A stretch of 64,000 nucleotides of DNA from contig NZ_BMKX01000003.1 of assembly GCF_014644555.1 (NCBI RefSeq), positions 186,001-250,000 on the forward strand, in the 5' to 3' direction. Position 1 is the stretch's first letter, and the number at the start of each line of letters is the position of its first letter. Positions 7,917 through 16,442 of this stretch are shown in pieces. A program made the position numbers and the translations under genes. Source of the DNA: Glutamicibacter ardleyensis (GTDB lineage Bacteria; Actinomycetota; Actinomycetes; Actinomycetales; Micrococcaceae). The notes below the pieces were generated by a model that was not told the origin of the DNA, searched no databases, and saw only the letters and a list, made by a program, of their open reading frames with translations.

Positions 7917-8543
7917 TTAGGACTTAGCCCAGGTTGGAAGCACCGAACGCTTCCACGTGGCGTTGATGACGGCGGCGGCCGAACCGTACCAAGCTAGGAA
8001 TGCGGTCAGCAGACCCAACCAACCACCAAGTGCATGAATTGCGTGGACTCCGCTGAAGGCGCCAATCGACAGGGCGAAGAAGGTCAAGGTGACCACAACG
8101 AACACTGAAATCAGCACGCCATTGGTGCGCAGCGATGCAATGGTCATGTACACGCTGAAGATTGCCCACGCCAACAAGAACGCGCCAAGACCTACAGAAC
8201 CGGCAGCTTCGGCGACCGTTGGGTTGGTTTCCAACCACCAGAAGCCCAACCAGAAGGCTCCGTAGGAGGTAAAGGCCGTCGCGCCAAAGACATTGCCCTT
8301 GATAAATTCAATGATGCCGGCCAATATCTGGGCGATACCACCGTAGAACAATGCCAAGGTGAGAACCACGGAACCTGCTTCAGGTAGAATTCCCGCATTG
8401 GCAAGACTCAAAACGAAGGTAGTCAAAGCAAAAGCGCCAAGTCCCAACGCTGCCGGATCTGCCATGATGTCTTTCGCTGGACTTACGACAGGGATTGCTT
8501 CGGGAACCGGCGAGTTCGCTGGTCGTGTCAGTGTTGCAGTCAT
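7917..8543 (-). CDS. satP: Acetate/succinate permease, AceTr (SatP/GPR1-FUN34) family
   Basis: A 208-residue inner-membrane protein with six hydrophobic segments. DPAALGLGAFALTTF near residue 30 is the family variant of NPAPLGL, and LFYGGIAQILAGIIEF and YGAFWLGFWW are also typical. Members carry acetate or succinate with protons. ATG 8543 is chosen because GGAG lies eight bases upstream; GTG 8552 is too close to it. A CRP-like palindrome (8591-8606) lies about 50 bases upstream, and a GAF-LuxR regulator gene is divergent, suggesting control by carbon status. Confidence 0.9.
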   Translation of the reverse strand: MTATLTRPANSPVPEAIPVVSPAKDIMADPAALGLGAFALTTFVLSLANAGILPEAGSVVLTLALFYGGIAQILAGIIEFIKGNVFGATAFTSYGAFWLGFWWLETNPTVAEAAGSVGLGAFLLAWAIFSVYMTIASLRTNGVLISVFVVVTLTFFALSIGAFSGVHAIHALGGWLGLLTAFLAWYGSAAAVINATWKRSVLPTWAKS

Positions 8544-8590
8544 GCGTGGCACTCCGTTGTGTTGTCCTGATCATTACTCTTACCTCGACC

Positions 8591-8606
8591 CGTGACCCAC
8601 GTCACG
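8591..8606. promoter_or_regulatory. CRP/GlxR-like site (acetate permease / LuxR)
   Basis: CGTGACCCACGTCACG contains GTGA-N6-TCAC, the exact core of CRP/GlxR sites (TGTGA-N6-TCACA), in the divergent intergenic region. The window encodes such a regulator at 59431. Confidence 0.6.
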
Positions 8607-8633
8607 AACCCTTAGCCTGTATCCTAAAATGAG

Positions 8634-8668
8634 GGTGGTGCGGCTCACTACCACCTAAAGGAGGTAGT
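8634..8668 (+). promoter_or_regulatory. Leader hairpin covering the LuxR-gene ribosome site
   Basis: ACTACCACCT (8647-8656) pairs with AGGAGGTAGT (8659-8668) apart from one mismatch, which would bury the Shine-Dalgarno AGGAGG (8659-8664). The upstream GGTGGT (8634-8639) can instead pair with ACCACC (8650-8655), freeing it. The loop of the masking hairpin would be tight (about two to six bases). It could equally be a protein-binding palindrome. Confidence 0.4.
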
Positions 8669-8670
8669 CG

Positions 8671-9516
8671 GTGATGACCGGAAATGCACACGAGATTGCA
8701 CTACTTGAACGCACCTTGACCACCTTGGTGGCAAGGACGGGTTTCCCCGTAGCCTTTGGTGGATTCGCGAAGCCCTCCGGCACCGAGCTGACATCTTTCG
8801 CAGGCACTCGCACCGGCGCGCTGCGTGGTCTGGTGATTAAATCCGGGCAGGGTTTGGGTGGATTAGCACTGGCCAGACGTCAGCTGACAGCCACCGGTGC
8901 CTATCACGAGTCCGCAGAAATCATCCATAGCTATGACCGCGAAGTAGGTGGCGAAGGCATCCTGGCTTTGCTGGCGGTGCCCGTGGTTGTTGATGATCGT
9001 GTACGTGCGCTGATCTATGCCGGTGTACGTAATCGCACCGAGATGGAGCACAGCACGCTAAGTCTCGCAGCGAACGCTGCACGCAGATTGGCGTGGGAAC
9101 TATCCGTGCATGAAGAAACCCAGCGACGCATGGCGGTACACGACAGCCAACGAGGCCCGCAGACCGCGGACACCGGTCCTACACAGTATGATTTGGCGGA
9201 GTTATATGCCGAGCTACGTGAGATCTCCAAGCTGGTCAGCGACCCAGAGCTGGCGACACGAATCGATGTGGCCAGTGCGCTCTTGCGTCCAGTTGCCGAG
9301 CAACCGGCCATTGCAGGGGGCACTGAGCTATCACCCAGAGAGCTTGACGTGGTCACGCACCTAGCTTTGGGCAAAAGAAATGCGCTGATCGCTACGCACT
9401 TGGGATTAGCCGAGAGTACCGTGAAGAGTTATCTGGCATCGGCCATGCGAAAGCTCGAGGCAACAAACCGTTTCGAAGTGGTTCTGATGGCCAGACGCCA
9501 AGGACTCATTCGCTAG
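8671..9516 (+). CDS. GAF-like domain LuxR-family transcription regulator
   Basis: A 281-residue regulator. Residues about 8-145 look like a GAF sensor domain. A central linker follows, and the C terminus is a LuxR/NarL helix-turn-helix: LSPRELDVVTHLALGKRN, then IATHLGLAESTVKSYLASAMRKL. No receiver domain is present, so it probably senses a small ligand rather than phosphorylation. GTG 8671 and ATG 8674 share the ribosome site AGGAGG; the ATG has the better spacing. It is divergent from the acetate permease gene and likely controls it (inference). Confidence 0.85.
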   Translation: MMTGNAHEIALLERTLTTLVARTGFPVAFGGFAKPSGTELTSFAGTRTGALRGLVIKSGQGLGGLALARRQLTATGAYHESAEIIHSYDREVGGEGILALLAVPVVVDDRVRALIYAGVRNRTEMEHSTLSLAANAARRLAWELSVHEETQRRMAVHDSQRGPQTADTGPTQYDLAELYAELREISKLVSDPELATRIDVASALLRPVAEQPAIAGGTELSPRELDVVTHLALGKRNALIATHLGLAESTVKSYLASAMRKLEATNRFEVVLMARRQGLIR

Positions 9517-9546
9517 AGTCGTGACCAACAGCCGAAGTGCTGCAGG

Positions 9547-9858
9547 CTATTTGAACTCAAACCCCTGTTTTTCACAGGCCTTCTTGAATGCCGCTTGATC
9601 ACTGATCTGCGGCGAGCCTGACTCATCAGTTGAAACGGCCTGACGGATCTGCTCGGTGGTTGCCGCCGCACCATGTTCTGCGGCTTTCGTAAGATTTGTG
9701 CGGCCTTGTTCTCCGGTAGTAGCTATGGCACCACCGAAGTGGATACACGCGGAATTCCCATCCGGATCCTGTTGCCGAAAGTCAGCCAAAGAAGGTCCTC
9801 CACAGGCGGACAACGACAAACCTAGGACTAGCAGCAGCGGCAAAATTTTCTTCACCAC
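9547..9858 (-). CDS. Small secreted lipoprotein, function unknown
   Basis: About 103 residues. The N terminus VVKKILPLLLVLGLSLSACGG is a classical lipoprotein signal with lipobox LSAC, so the product should be acylated on Cys and held on the outer face of the membrane. The mature part has two Cys residues and no recognised domain. GTG 9858 or 9855 is the likely start; an upstream TTG (9882) would place charged residues before the signal. It stands alone between the LuxR gene and the beta-oxidation operon terminator. Confidence 0.65.
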   Translation of the reverse strand: MVKKILPLLLVLGLSLSACGGPSLADFRQQDPDGNSACIHFGGAIATTGEQGRTNLTKAAEHGAAATTEQIRQAVSTDESGSPQISDQAAFKKACEKQGFEFK

Positions 9859-9939
9859 ACCATCATACGTATTGCGCGCCAAACTGAGACATCGATTCGA
9901 GCAGGCATAAGTATTTGGATTGATCTTGAGTTTAATGAC

Positions 9940-9983
9940 GAAGAACCTGACGAGGAGGGATACACCACCTCGTCAGGCTCTTC
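9940..9983. terminator. Hairpin at the end of the beta-oxidation operon
   Basis: GAAGAACCTGACGAGG (9940-9955) pairs with 9968-9983 with one mismatch. It lies 13 bases past the dehydrogenase stop (minus strand). The T-run is short, so termination strength is uncertain. Confidence 0.65.
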
Positions 9984-9996
9984 TCCAAACTCTGTG

Positions 9997-10872
9997 TTAC
10001 TGCTGCGACCAATCATAAAAACCCTGGCCGGACTTCCGTCCCAGTTTCCCTTCGGCCACCAGATCCCGCAAGATCTGTGGTGGCGCAAAACGATCCCCCA
10101 AGGTCTCATACAGGTATTCGGCGATACCTAGGCGTACATCTAGGCCTACAATGTCGGTGGTCTTCAATGGGCCAGTCGGGTGCTTGTAGCCAAGCACCAT
10201 CGCGTTATCGATATCCTCGGCACTAGCCACGCCCTCTTCAACCATGCGCATTGCTTCTAAGGCGATAGCCACACCTAATCTAGAGGACGCGAAGCCTGGT
10301 GCATCATTGACCACCACTGCGGTTTTGCCCAGGGACTGAACCCAACCGCGCGCTGCCGTTTCCAGAGCCGCGTCGGTTTGTTTGCCGATAACAACCTCGA
10401 TAAGTGTCGAGGCCGGTACCGGGTTGAAGAAGTGCAGACCAATGAAGTTTGCTGGGCGCTGCAGATTTTCGGCGAGTCCCGACACAGACAACGAAGAAGT
10501 ATTCGACGCAAGAATGGCCTGTGGGCTAAGCACCGCTTCTACCGCTTGCAAGGAAGAAATCTTCAGATCCCAGATTTCGGGAACCGCTTCAACTACTAAT
10601 CCGGCCGCCGCAAAATCGGCGTACTCGGTACTGGTAGCAAACCGTGCCAGCAATACCTCACGGGTCTCTGATACCCCGCCGCGAGCCAACGACTTATCTA
10701 CCGACTGCGCGACGCGCTCATAAGCGGCCTGCGCCGAAGGCTGATCACGTTCAACCACCGTGACCTTGGCTCCGCTGATCAAGAACGCGTGGGCAATACC
10801 CGCGCCCATGCGCCCGCCACCGAGCACTCCAACGTGCTCTGGCAAATTATTTGGGATCACATCATTGCTCAT
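9997..10872 (-). CDS. paaH: 3-hydroxyacyl-CoA dehydrogenase (PaaH type)
   Basis: A 291-residue soluble NAD-dependent enzyme oxidising 3-hydroxyacyl-CoA, in this context 3-hydroxyadipyl-CoA. The N-terminal Rossmann motif VGVLGGGRMGAGIAHAF is near residue 10. The catalytic His is in IGLHFFNPVP, followed by the conserved PGFASSRLG. The family's C-terminal domain ends near YDW. ATG 10872 is taken as the start; the frame extends upstream only by overlapping the hydratase gene. The stop of the hydratase gene is four bases away, so the two are translated together. It is the third gene of the thiolase-hydratase-dehydrogenase operon. Confidence 0.9.
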   Translation of the reverse strand: MSNDVIPNNLPEHVGVLGGGRMGAGIAHAFLISGAKVTVVERDQPSAQAAYERVAQSVDKSLARGGVSETREVLLARFATSTEYADFAAAGLVVEAVPEIWDLKISSLQAVEAVLSPQAILASNTSSLSVSGLAENLQRPANFIGLHFFNPVPASTLIEVVIGKQTDAALETAARGWVQSLGKTAVVVNDAPGFASSRLGVAIALEAMRMVEEGVASAEDIDNAMVLGYKHPTGPLKTTDIVGLDVRLGIAEYLYETLGDRFAPPQILRDLVAEGKLGRKSGQGFYDWSQQ

Positions 10873-10876
10873 GCGC

Positions 10877-11671
10877 TTACTTCTTCTTTCGGTCAAGGAA
10901 GGACTGCATCCGGTCAAATTTTGCTTGGGACTCAAAGAGCATGCCCTGCGCGAGTGTGTCAATGACCGGGTGAACTTCACGTGGGGAGTGGAAGACCGCC
11001 TTGGTAATCCGTACCGCCAAGGGATCTTGTGCACCGATCCGGTCGGCTAGTGCATCTACCGCACCGTCAAGCTGTGCTGCGTCGTGTAGTTCGGTAATTA
11101 GTCCCACTGCTAAGCATTCGCTACCGGTAAGTACCTTGCCTGCTAGCAGGATTTCTTTGGCCGCTGGCTCACCAACGAGTTCTTTCAACCGCCACGTTGC
11201 TCCGGCCGCAGCCATAATACCCAGGTTAGTTTCCGGGTTGCCCATGCGTAGTGCCTCGGTACCCAAACGGAAGTCTGCGGCGTAAGCCAGCTCGGCTCCC
11301 CCACCTAGTGCGTACCCATCGAGGGCGGCGATCACCGGCATGGGCAGCTTTGCGATGCGGTCAAAGATCGAGGAGTTGATCCCGGCCAGTGCATCATCGC
11401 GACGGCGTTCACGCAATTGCGCGATATCTGCACCAGAGGCAAAGATTCCCTTGGAACCTTTCGGCTTGTCCTCGGTTGGAGCTTGCCCTGGGGTTCCAGC
11501 CAAGATGAGAATCTTCGGAACGCGCTCCAGATAGCTACATACCGCGTGTAGCTCATCGACCATCTGCTGGTCGATGGCGTTGCGCACCTCTGGGCGGTGA
11601 AGTCGAACCCAGAGCCGGTCACTGCTTTCTGAAATCTTCAGGGTACTAAAGTCACTAGCATTCATGGTCAT
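10877..11671 (-). CDS. paaF: Enoyl-CoA hydratase/isomerase (PaaF/PaaG type)
   Basis: A 264-residue crotonase-family enzyme. The oxyanion-hole segments are FASGADIAQL (about residue 75) and DGYALGGGAELAYAADFRLG (about 115). The region NPETNLGIMAAAGATWRL carries one family glutamate, while the second usual Glu position is less clear. In the phenylacetate pathway it would hydrate 2,3-dehydroadipyl-CoA (PaaF) or isomerise the ring-opened intermediate (PaaG); sequence alone does not separate these. ATG 11671 or 11665 lies three to nine bases after the thiolase stop. Confidence 0.85.
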   Translation of the reverse strand: MTMNASDFSTLKISESSDRLWVRLHRPEVRNAIDQQMVDELHAVCSYLERVPKILILAGTPGQAPTEDKPKGSKGIFASGADIAQLRERRRDDALAGINSSIFDRIAKLPMPVIAALDGYALGGGAELAYAADFRLGTEALRMGNPETNLGIMAAAGATWRLKELVGEPAAKEILLAGKVLTGSECLAVGLITELHDAAQLDGAVDALADRIGAQDPLAVRITKAVFHSPREVHPVIDTLAQGMLFESQAKFDRMQSFLDRKKK

Positions 11672-11674
11672 GGG

Positions 11675-12898
11675 TTAGACACCCTCGATCAGCAGTGCGG
11701 TTCCCTGGCCGACACCGACGCACATCGTGGCGACACCGAGCTTGCGCTGGGCACCGGTCAGTTCGCGTTCCATTCGGCCAAGCAAAGTGATCACAATACG
11801 CGAACCACTAGAGCCCAGCGGGTGACCCAGTGCAATCGCTCCACCATCACGGTTCACAATCTCAGGATTCACCCCAAGTTCGCTCATACTTGCCAAGGAC
11901 TGTGAGGAGAAGGCCTCGTTGATTTCCATGGCGCCGATATCCCCGATGGACAGGCCGGCACGGTCAAGCACCTTGTTGGTGGAAGGAACCGGGCCCATAC
12001 CCATGATTTCTTGGGCCAGGCCAGCTGCCTGTCCGTCAATAATGCGGGCGCGGGGCTTCAGGCCAAAACGTTCGATGGCACGTTCGGAGACAACGAGGAT
12101 TGCCGAGGCGCCGTCGTTGAGTGTGGAGGCGTTTCCAGCGGTCACCACTGTTCCACCCTTGACCACTGGGCGCAGCGCGGAAAGTACGTCCATGCTGGTG
12201 CCGGGGCGTGGCCCTTCGTCGGTGTCCACCACAGTTTCACCCTTGCGGGTTTTGACGGTCACCGCAACGATTTCGTCCTTAAAGCGTCCGGCTTCGATGG
12301 CATTGATGGCCTTCGTGTGGGACTGCACGGCGAATTCGTCTGCCGCTTCACGGGAGATGTTGTAAACGCGGGCAACTTCCTCGGCGGTTTCCGGCATCGA
12401 GAAGGTGGCCTTACCGTCGCGGGATAATTCACCGGAGAGGAAACTTGGGTTGGTGAAGCGCCAGCCGATGGAAGTGTCGAATACCGCACCGGGCTTAGCG
12501 AACGCCTTGTCAGGCTTCTCCATAACCCAGGGGGCACGGGACATAGATTCCACACCGCCTGCCACAACGATGTCTGCGGCACCGGATTTGACCATGTGAC
12601 TGGCCATCGTAATAGCACTCATGCCTGAGGCACAGAGTCGGTTCACGGTGATCCCTGGAACGCTGTCGGGGAATCCGGCAAGCAGCCAGCCCATGCGGGC
12701 CACGTTGCGATTTTCTTCGCCTGCACCATTGGCGTTGCCAAAGATCACTTCGTCAACCATGGCCGGATCAATGCCGGCATCTTCGATGAGCTGGCGGATG
12801 GTGAGGGCGGCCAGATCATCGGGCCGAACCCCGCTCAACGCTCCACCGTAACGACCAACCGGGGTGCGTTTTCCGCCCACCAAGAATGCTTCAGCCAT
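11675..12898 (-). CDS. paaJ: Acetyl-CoA acyltransferase (thiolase), PaaJ/PcaF type
   Basis: A 407-residue thiolase that would cleave 3-oxoadipyl-CoA to acetyl-CoA and succinyl-CoA, ending phenylacetate degradation. The nucleophilic Cys is in NRLCASGMSAI (about residue 90). The His is in GGAIALGHPLGSSGSRI and the second Cys in ATMCVGVGQGTALL. ATG 12898 is chosen for its GGAG ribosome site five bases upstream; ATG 12934 is rejected. First gene of the operon, about 100 bases from a PaaR-like operator. A general fatty-acid thiolase is possible, but the operator favours the paa role. Confidence 0.88.
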   Translation of the reverse strand: MAEAFLVGGKRTPVGRYGGALSGVRPDDLAALTIRQLIEDAGIDPAMVDEVIFGNANGAGEENRNVARMGWLLAGFPDSVPGITVNRLCASGMSAITMASHMVKSGAADIVVAGGVESMSRAPWVMEKPDKAFAKPGAVFDTSIGWRFTNPSFLSGELSRDGKATFSMPETAEEVARVYNISREAADEFAVQSHTKAINAIEAGRFKDEIVAVTVKTRKGETVVDTDEGPRPGTSMDVLSALRPVVKGGTVVTAGNASTLNDGASAILVVSERAIERFGLKPRARIIDGQAAGLAQEIMGMGPVPSTNKVLDRAGLSIGDIGAMEINEAFSSQSLASMSELGVNPEIVNRDGGAIALGHPLGSSGSRIVITLLGRMERELTGAQRKLGVATMCVGVGQGTALLIEGV

Positions 12899-12997
12899 GA
12901 TTACTCCTTCGTACTCCGGGTTCAGTTCTGGCATCTCTTTCGCGCCAAACGTACCCGGAAAGCTATCCGTACTGGCGCAGTGACACCCACCACGCTA

Positions 12998-13019
12998 ACT
13001 TACCGACCATTCGTTCACT
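12998..13019. promoter_or_regulatory. Probable PaaR operator before the thiolase operon
   Basis: A 22-base imperfect palindrome beginning ACTTACCGAC and ending CGTTCACT. It shares the ACTKACCG half with the site at 5172-5193. A further lone half-site, ACTGACCG, lies at 13182-13189, nearer the MHS transporter gene. The 393-base gap between the thiolase and transporter genes otherwise shows only promoter-like AT-rich DNA. Confidence 0.65.
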
Positions 13020-13291
13020 AATAGAATCACAGAAATGTTCGCTCAGCGTCAAGAAAGCTACGTCGGTAATGGCCTAAATTGCTCACTTCAAAGCTTTTTC
13101 TGCTTCCTATAAATATCCACTGCGGGTAGATATCCATGTCAGGAGGTTGAATCTCGAATGACACTAACGTAATCTTTGGTAACTGACCGACTCTGGGGGA
13201 AATTCCAGATCGTGGACCGTCACCAAGGCCATGTTGTTCGGAAGGCTTTGGGCATCTGGTCGACGGAAAGCTGAAGAGTTACGGAGCACTC

Positions 13292-14725
13292 ATGCCACCG
13301 GGAAACAGCAACCAAAACAGTAATCAATCTACCGATCATTTCACTCCTGATCTCAGTCACGATATCGGCCCCGATATGACCACCGCCGATGGACGAAGAG
13401 AAGTGCGTAAAGCCACCGCAGCCTCGGCCATGGGTAATATGACCGAATGGTTCGACTATGGCGTTTACGCCGTGGCGGTCACCTATATCACCGCACACTT
13501 CTTCCCCACCGAGGGTGGAACGCTCATGGCTCTGGCCACGTTTGCGCTTTCCTTCCTCGTTCGCCCGCTAGGCGGGCTAGTCTGGGGTCCACTGGGCGAC
13601 AAGCTCGGACGTAAGAAGATCCTGGCACTGACAATCATCATGATGTCGCTGGCAACATTCCTCATCGGTGTGCTGCCAACGTATGCATCTATTGGCGTTG
13701 TCGCTCCGGTGCTACTGATCTTGCTTCGCATGGTCCAGGGTTTCTCCACCGGTGGCGAGTACGGTGGCGCAGCCACCTTTATGGCCGAGTATGCCCCGGA
13801 TAAAAAGCGTGGCTTCTTTGGCTCATTCCTTGAATTTGGCACCTTGGGCGGTTTCGCCCTCGGTACCGCGGTGATGCTGTTCTTGCAGGTGATTCTCGGC
13901 GAGCAAGCGATGATGGACTTCGGCTGGCGTATTCCATTCTTCCTCGCACTTCCAATGGGCCTCATTGGCCTCTACCTACGTAGCAAACTCGAGGACACTC
14001 CGGTGTTCCAGGAGATGGAAGCAGCCGGAGAAACTCAAGAAGGTGGAACGCTCAAGCAGCTCATCGTTGACTACTGGCGCCCCATGCTGGTGATGAGTGG
14101 CTTGGTGATCGCGTTGAACGTCGTGAACTACACGTTGCTCAGCTACATGCCCACCTACCTGGAAACGCAGATCGGTTTGGCCCCAAGTGCTTCTCTGGCC
14201 ACCATCCTCATCGGTGAGGTGGCGATGATGGCGGTGATCCCGTTTGCCGGTTCGCTCTCGGATAAGGTCGGCCGAAAACCCATGTGGTACACCTCGGTGA
14301 TTGGGCTCTTTGTCTTCGCACTGCCAATGTTCTGGCTGATGGGCCAAAGCTTTTTGTGGGCGATTGTTGGCTTCGCCGTCCTCGGTTTGTTGTACATTCC
14401 GCAGTTGGCAACGATTACCGCGACCTTCCCAGCGATGTTCCCATCCCACGTACGTTTCGCCGGGTTCGCCATCACCTACAACGTGTCCACGGCGATCTTC
14501 GGTGGTACCGCGGCCATTGTGAACGAGGCGGCAATTGATGCTTCCGGGTTCCTGCTCTTCCCGGCGGTTTACATGATGATCGCCTGTGTGATCGGTTTCA
14601 TCGCGATCCGTTTCATGCCGGAAACCGCTGGTGCTTCCTTGCGCGGCACCGACATTCCAGATGCTCTGGATACCGGTATTCTGGCCACCGTCTCGGCGGA
14701 TGAAAAGACTACCGAGCAAAAGTAA
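13292..14725 (+). CDS. MHS-family MFS metabolite:H+ symporter
   Basis: A 477-residue, 12-segment transporter of the major facilitator superfamily. The MHS signatures are visible: AASAMGNMTEWFDYGVYA before the first segment, GPLGDKLGRKKIL in loop 2-3, and RMVQGFSTGGEYGGAATFMAEYAP. Family members carry proline/betaine, citrate, 2-oxoglutarate, shikimate or aromatic acids. The N terminus is unusually hydrophilic (about 45 residues, Asn/Asp-rich). GGAG is six bases before ATG 13292. It is divergent from the paa thiolase operon, so an aromatic acid such as phenylacetate is a plausible substrate, though unproven. Confidence 0.85.
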   Translation: MPPGNSNQNSNQSTDHFTPDLSHDIGPDMTTADGRREVRKATAASAMGNMTEWFDYGVYAVAVTYITAHFFPTEGGTLMALATFALSFLVRPLGGLVWGPLGDKLGRKKILALTIIMMSLATFLIGVLPTYASIGVVAPVLLILLRMVQGFSTGGEYGGAATFMAEYAPDKKRGFFGSFLEFGTLGGFALGTAVMLFLQVILGEQAMMDFGWRIPFFLALPMGLIGLYLRSKLEDTPVFQEMEAAGETQEGGTLKQLIVDYWRPMLVMSGLVIALNVVNYTLLSYMPTYLETQIGLAPSASLATILIGEVAMMAVIPFAGSLSDKVGRKPMWYTSVIGLFVFALPMFWLMGQSFLWAIVGFAVLGLLYIPQLATITATFPAMFPSHVRFAGFAITYNVSTAIFGGTAAIVNEAAIDASGFLLFPAVYMMIACVIGFIAIRFMPETAGASLRGTDIPDALDTGILATVSADEKTTEQK

Positions 14726-14743
14726 GCAACACCGACACAAAAT

Positions 14744-14787
14744 TAGGGGCTTGGTTTCCGCCATCGCTGGCGGGACCCAAGCCCCTA
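14744..14787. terminator. Terminator between convergent transporter genes
   Basis: TAGGGGCTTGG (14744-14754) pairs exactly with CCAAGCCCCTA (14777-14787), with further GCC/GGC pairing inside. It serves the MHS gene on the plus strand and probably the permease on the minus strand. Confidence 0.8.
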
Positions 14788-14811
14788 GCTTTATCTGCCG
14801 AAGAGTAGATC

Positions 14812-16257
14812 CTAGAAATCAACCGGGCCGTTGGCTTTCTTGCCAACAAATTTCCATCCAATAAACAACAGGATCGCAAACACCGGGATGGCCGCAATGG
14901 TGTAAAGCCCGATAGGGAAGACCTCGCCGTCGTCACCGGTCAAGGTGTCAAAGGCAATCAGCGCGGTAATGATCACCAAGGACACCAGACCAATCCATCC
15001 GGTCACCGGTGCACCAGGCATGGGTAGTTTTGAGATCTTTCCCTTTTTCTTACGTAGCATCAGCTGGCAGGCGAAAATCGTCGCCCAGGTAAACAGCACC
15101 CCGATTGATGCGGTGTTCAGAGCCAGGTCGAAGGCGAAAGTGCCACCAAGCCAGACGTTAAGCACCACACCGAGCAGGTAGATCACGCCTACGGTGAGAA
15201 TTCCTGTGGACGGGACAAAACGTTTGTTCATCTTGGATAACCACTGTGGTGCGTGACCGTTGCCGCTCATGGTGCGCAAGATTCGACCAATAGAATACAG
15301 CCCCGAATTACATGAGGATAGTGCAGCGGTGATCACCACGAGGTTCATCACCGAACCAATCCAGCCTAGGCCCATCTCGTCGAATACCGTCACGAACGGG
15401 CTGACCCCAGCCTCATATTCATTCCACGGCAAGACCATCGCGAGCAAGCTGACGCTACCGATGTAGAAAACGAGAATTCTAAAGACCACCGCGCGAATTG
15501 CCGAAGGCACCTCTTTCTCCGGATTTTCCATCTCTCCGGCGGCAATACCCACCAGTTCAATGGCGTTGTAGGCGAAGATCACCGAGTTCAGCACCAGGAT
15601 GGAAACGAAGAAACCACGCGGGAACATGCCGCCCTCGCCGTTTTCATTACCAATAAAAAGATTAGAGACCGAGGCGGTGTGCTCCCCCACCTGCGCATTG
15701 GTCACCACCATGTAGGTGCCTACGGCGAGGAACAACAAGATCGCGGTGACCTTGATAAAAGCTGCCCAAAATTCGAATTCTGCAAAGGCTTTGGCGCTGA
15801 ACAGGTTAATTGCCACCAGCATTGCCAGCGCACATATTGCCGAAACTTCCACCGGAAGCTGTGGGAAAAAGTATTGGAAGTACAGCCCGATCGCGACCAG
15901 CTCCGCGATTCCGGTCATCACCCAGTTCAGCACGTACATCCAACCCGAAATAAAGGCACCCTTGGGACCAAAAAGTTCCCCGGCGTAAGACACAAAGGAA
16001 CCAGAGGTTTGCCGGTACATGATCAGCTCGCCTAAGGCGCGCATCAGCAGGTAGGCGATACCACCAGCTAAGGCGTAGGAGAAGATCAGTGCAGGCCCGG
16101 TAGACGCAAGTCGTCCGCCAGAGCCCATAAACAGGCCCACCCCGATAGCTCCGCCAATGGCAATCATTTGCACATGTCGGCGGCCCAGAGTTTTCTTATA
16201 ACCTTCGGAACTAATCTCAGCGTTTTTTGTGCCCTGCTGGTGCTGGCTTGACGACAC
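14812..16257 (-). CDS. APC-family amino-acid permease (AnsP/CycA type)
   Basis: A 481-residue, 12-segment permease. The opening GYKKTLGRRHVQMIAIGGAI and following GVGLFMGSGGRL are the APC signature, and RQTSGSFVSYAGELFG plus AFISGWMYVLNWVMTGIAEL point to the amino-acid transporter (AAT) group. That group includes asparagine (AnsP), D-serine/D-alanine/glycine (CycA) and GABA permeases; I cannot choose among them. The start is GTG 16257, with CAGGAG upstream. It is divergent from menB. Confidence 0.85.
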   Translation of the reverse strand: MSSSQHQQGTKNAEISSEGYKKTLGRRHVQMIAIGGAIGVGLFMGSGGRLASTGPALIFSYALAGGIAYLLMRALGELIMYRQTSGSFVSYAGELFGPKGAFISGWMYVLNWVMTGIAELVAIGLYFQYFFPQLPVEVSAICALAMLVAINLFSAKAFAEFEFWAAFIKVTAILLFLAVGTYMVVTNAQVGEHTASVSNLFIGNENGEGGMFPRGFFVSILVLNSVIFAYNAIELVGIAAGEMENPEKEVPSAIRAVVFRILVFYIGSVSLLAMVLPWNEYEAGVSPFVTVFDEMGLGWIGSVMNLVVITAALSSCNSGLYSIGRILRTMSGNGHAPQWLSKMNKRFVPSTGILTVGVIYLLGVVLNVWLGGTFAFDLALNTASIGVLFTWATIFACQLMLRKKKGKISKLPMPGAPVTGWIGLVSLVIITALIAFDTLTGDDGEVFPIGLYTIAAIPVFAILLFIGWKFVGKKANGPVDF

Positions 16258-16442
16258 TTAACTACACTCCTGAAAATAGGACCTTCACTTGCCAGCTACT
16301 ACACGTTGGCGGAAGGCACGGGGCAAATTTACTCCCATCTGACCGCAAAGCACCAATCATTGAGGTGAGAGATCATTGCTCACTATCGCCGGCTGCGGAC
16401 GCCTACGCTAAGTTCCGTGAGCGTTGGACTAGCATTTAGAGA

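Noticed and set aside
10873-11034. Upstream extension of the 3-hydroxyacyl-CoA dehydrogenase frame
   Set aside because: It overlaps the hydratase gene; the conserved Rossmann motif begins shortly after ATG 10872.
13211-13273. 20-codon GTG-started frame before the MHS transporter
   Set aside because: The only possible ribosome site (GGGGGA) is too far from the start, and the peptide has no recognisable features.
16365-16385. GTGAG/CTCAC inverted repeat between permease and menB
   Set aside because: The nine-base spacer does not fit CRP, and no other regulator can be assigned; kept only as a weak note.
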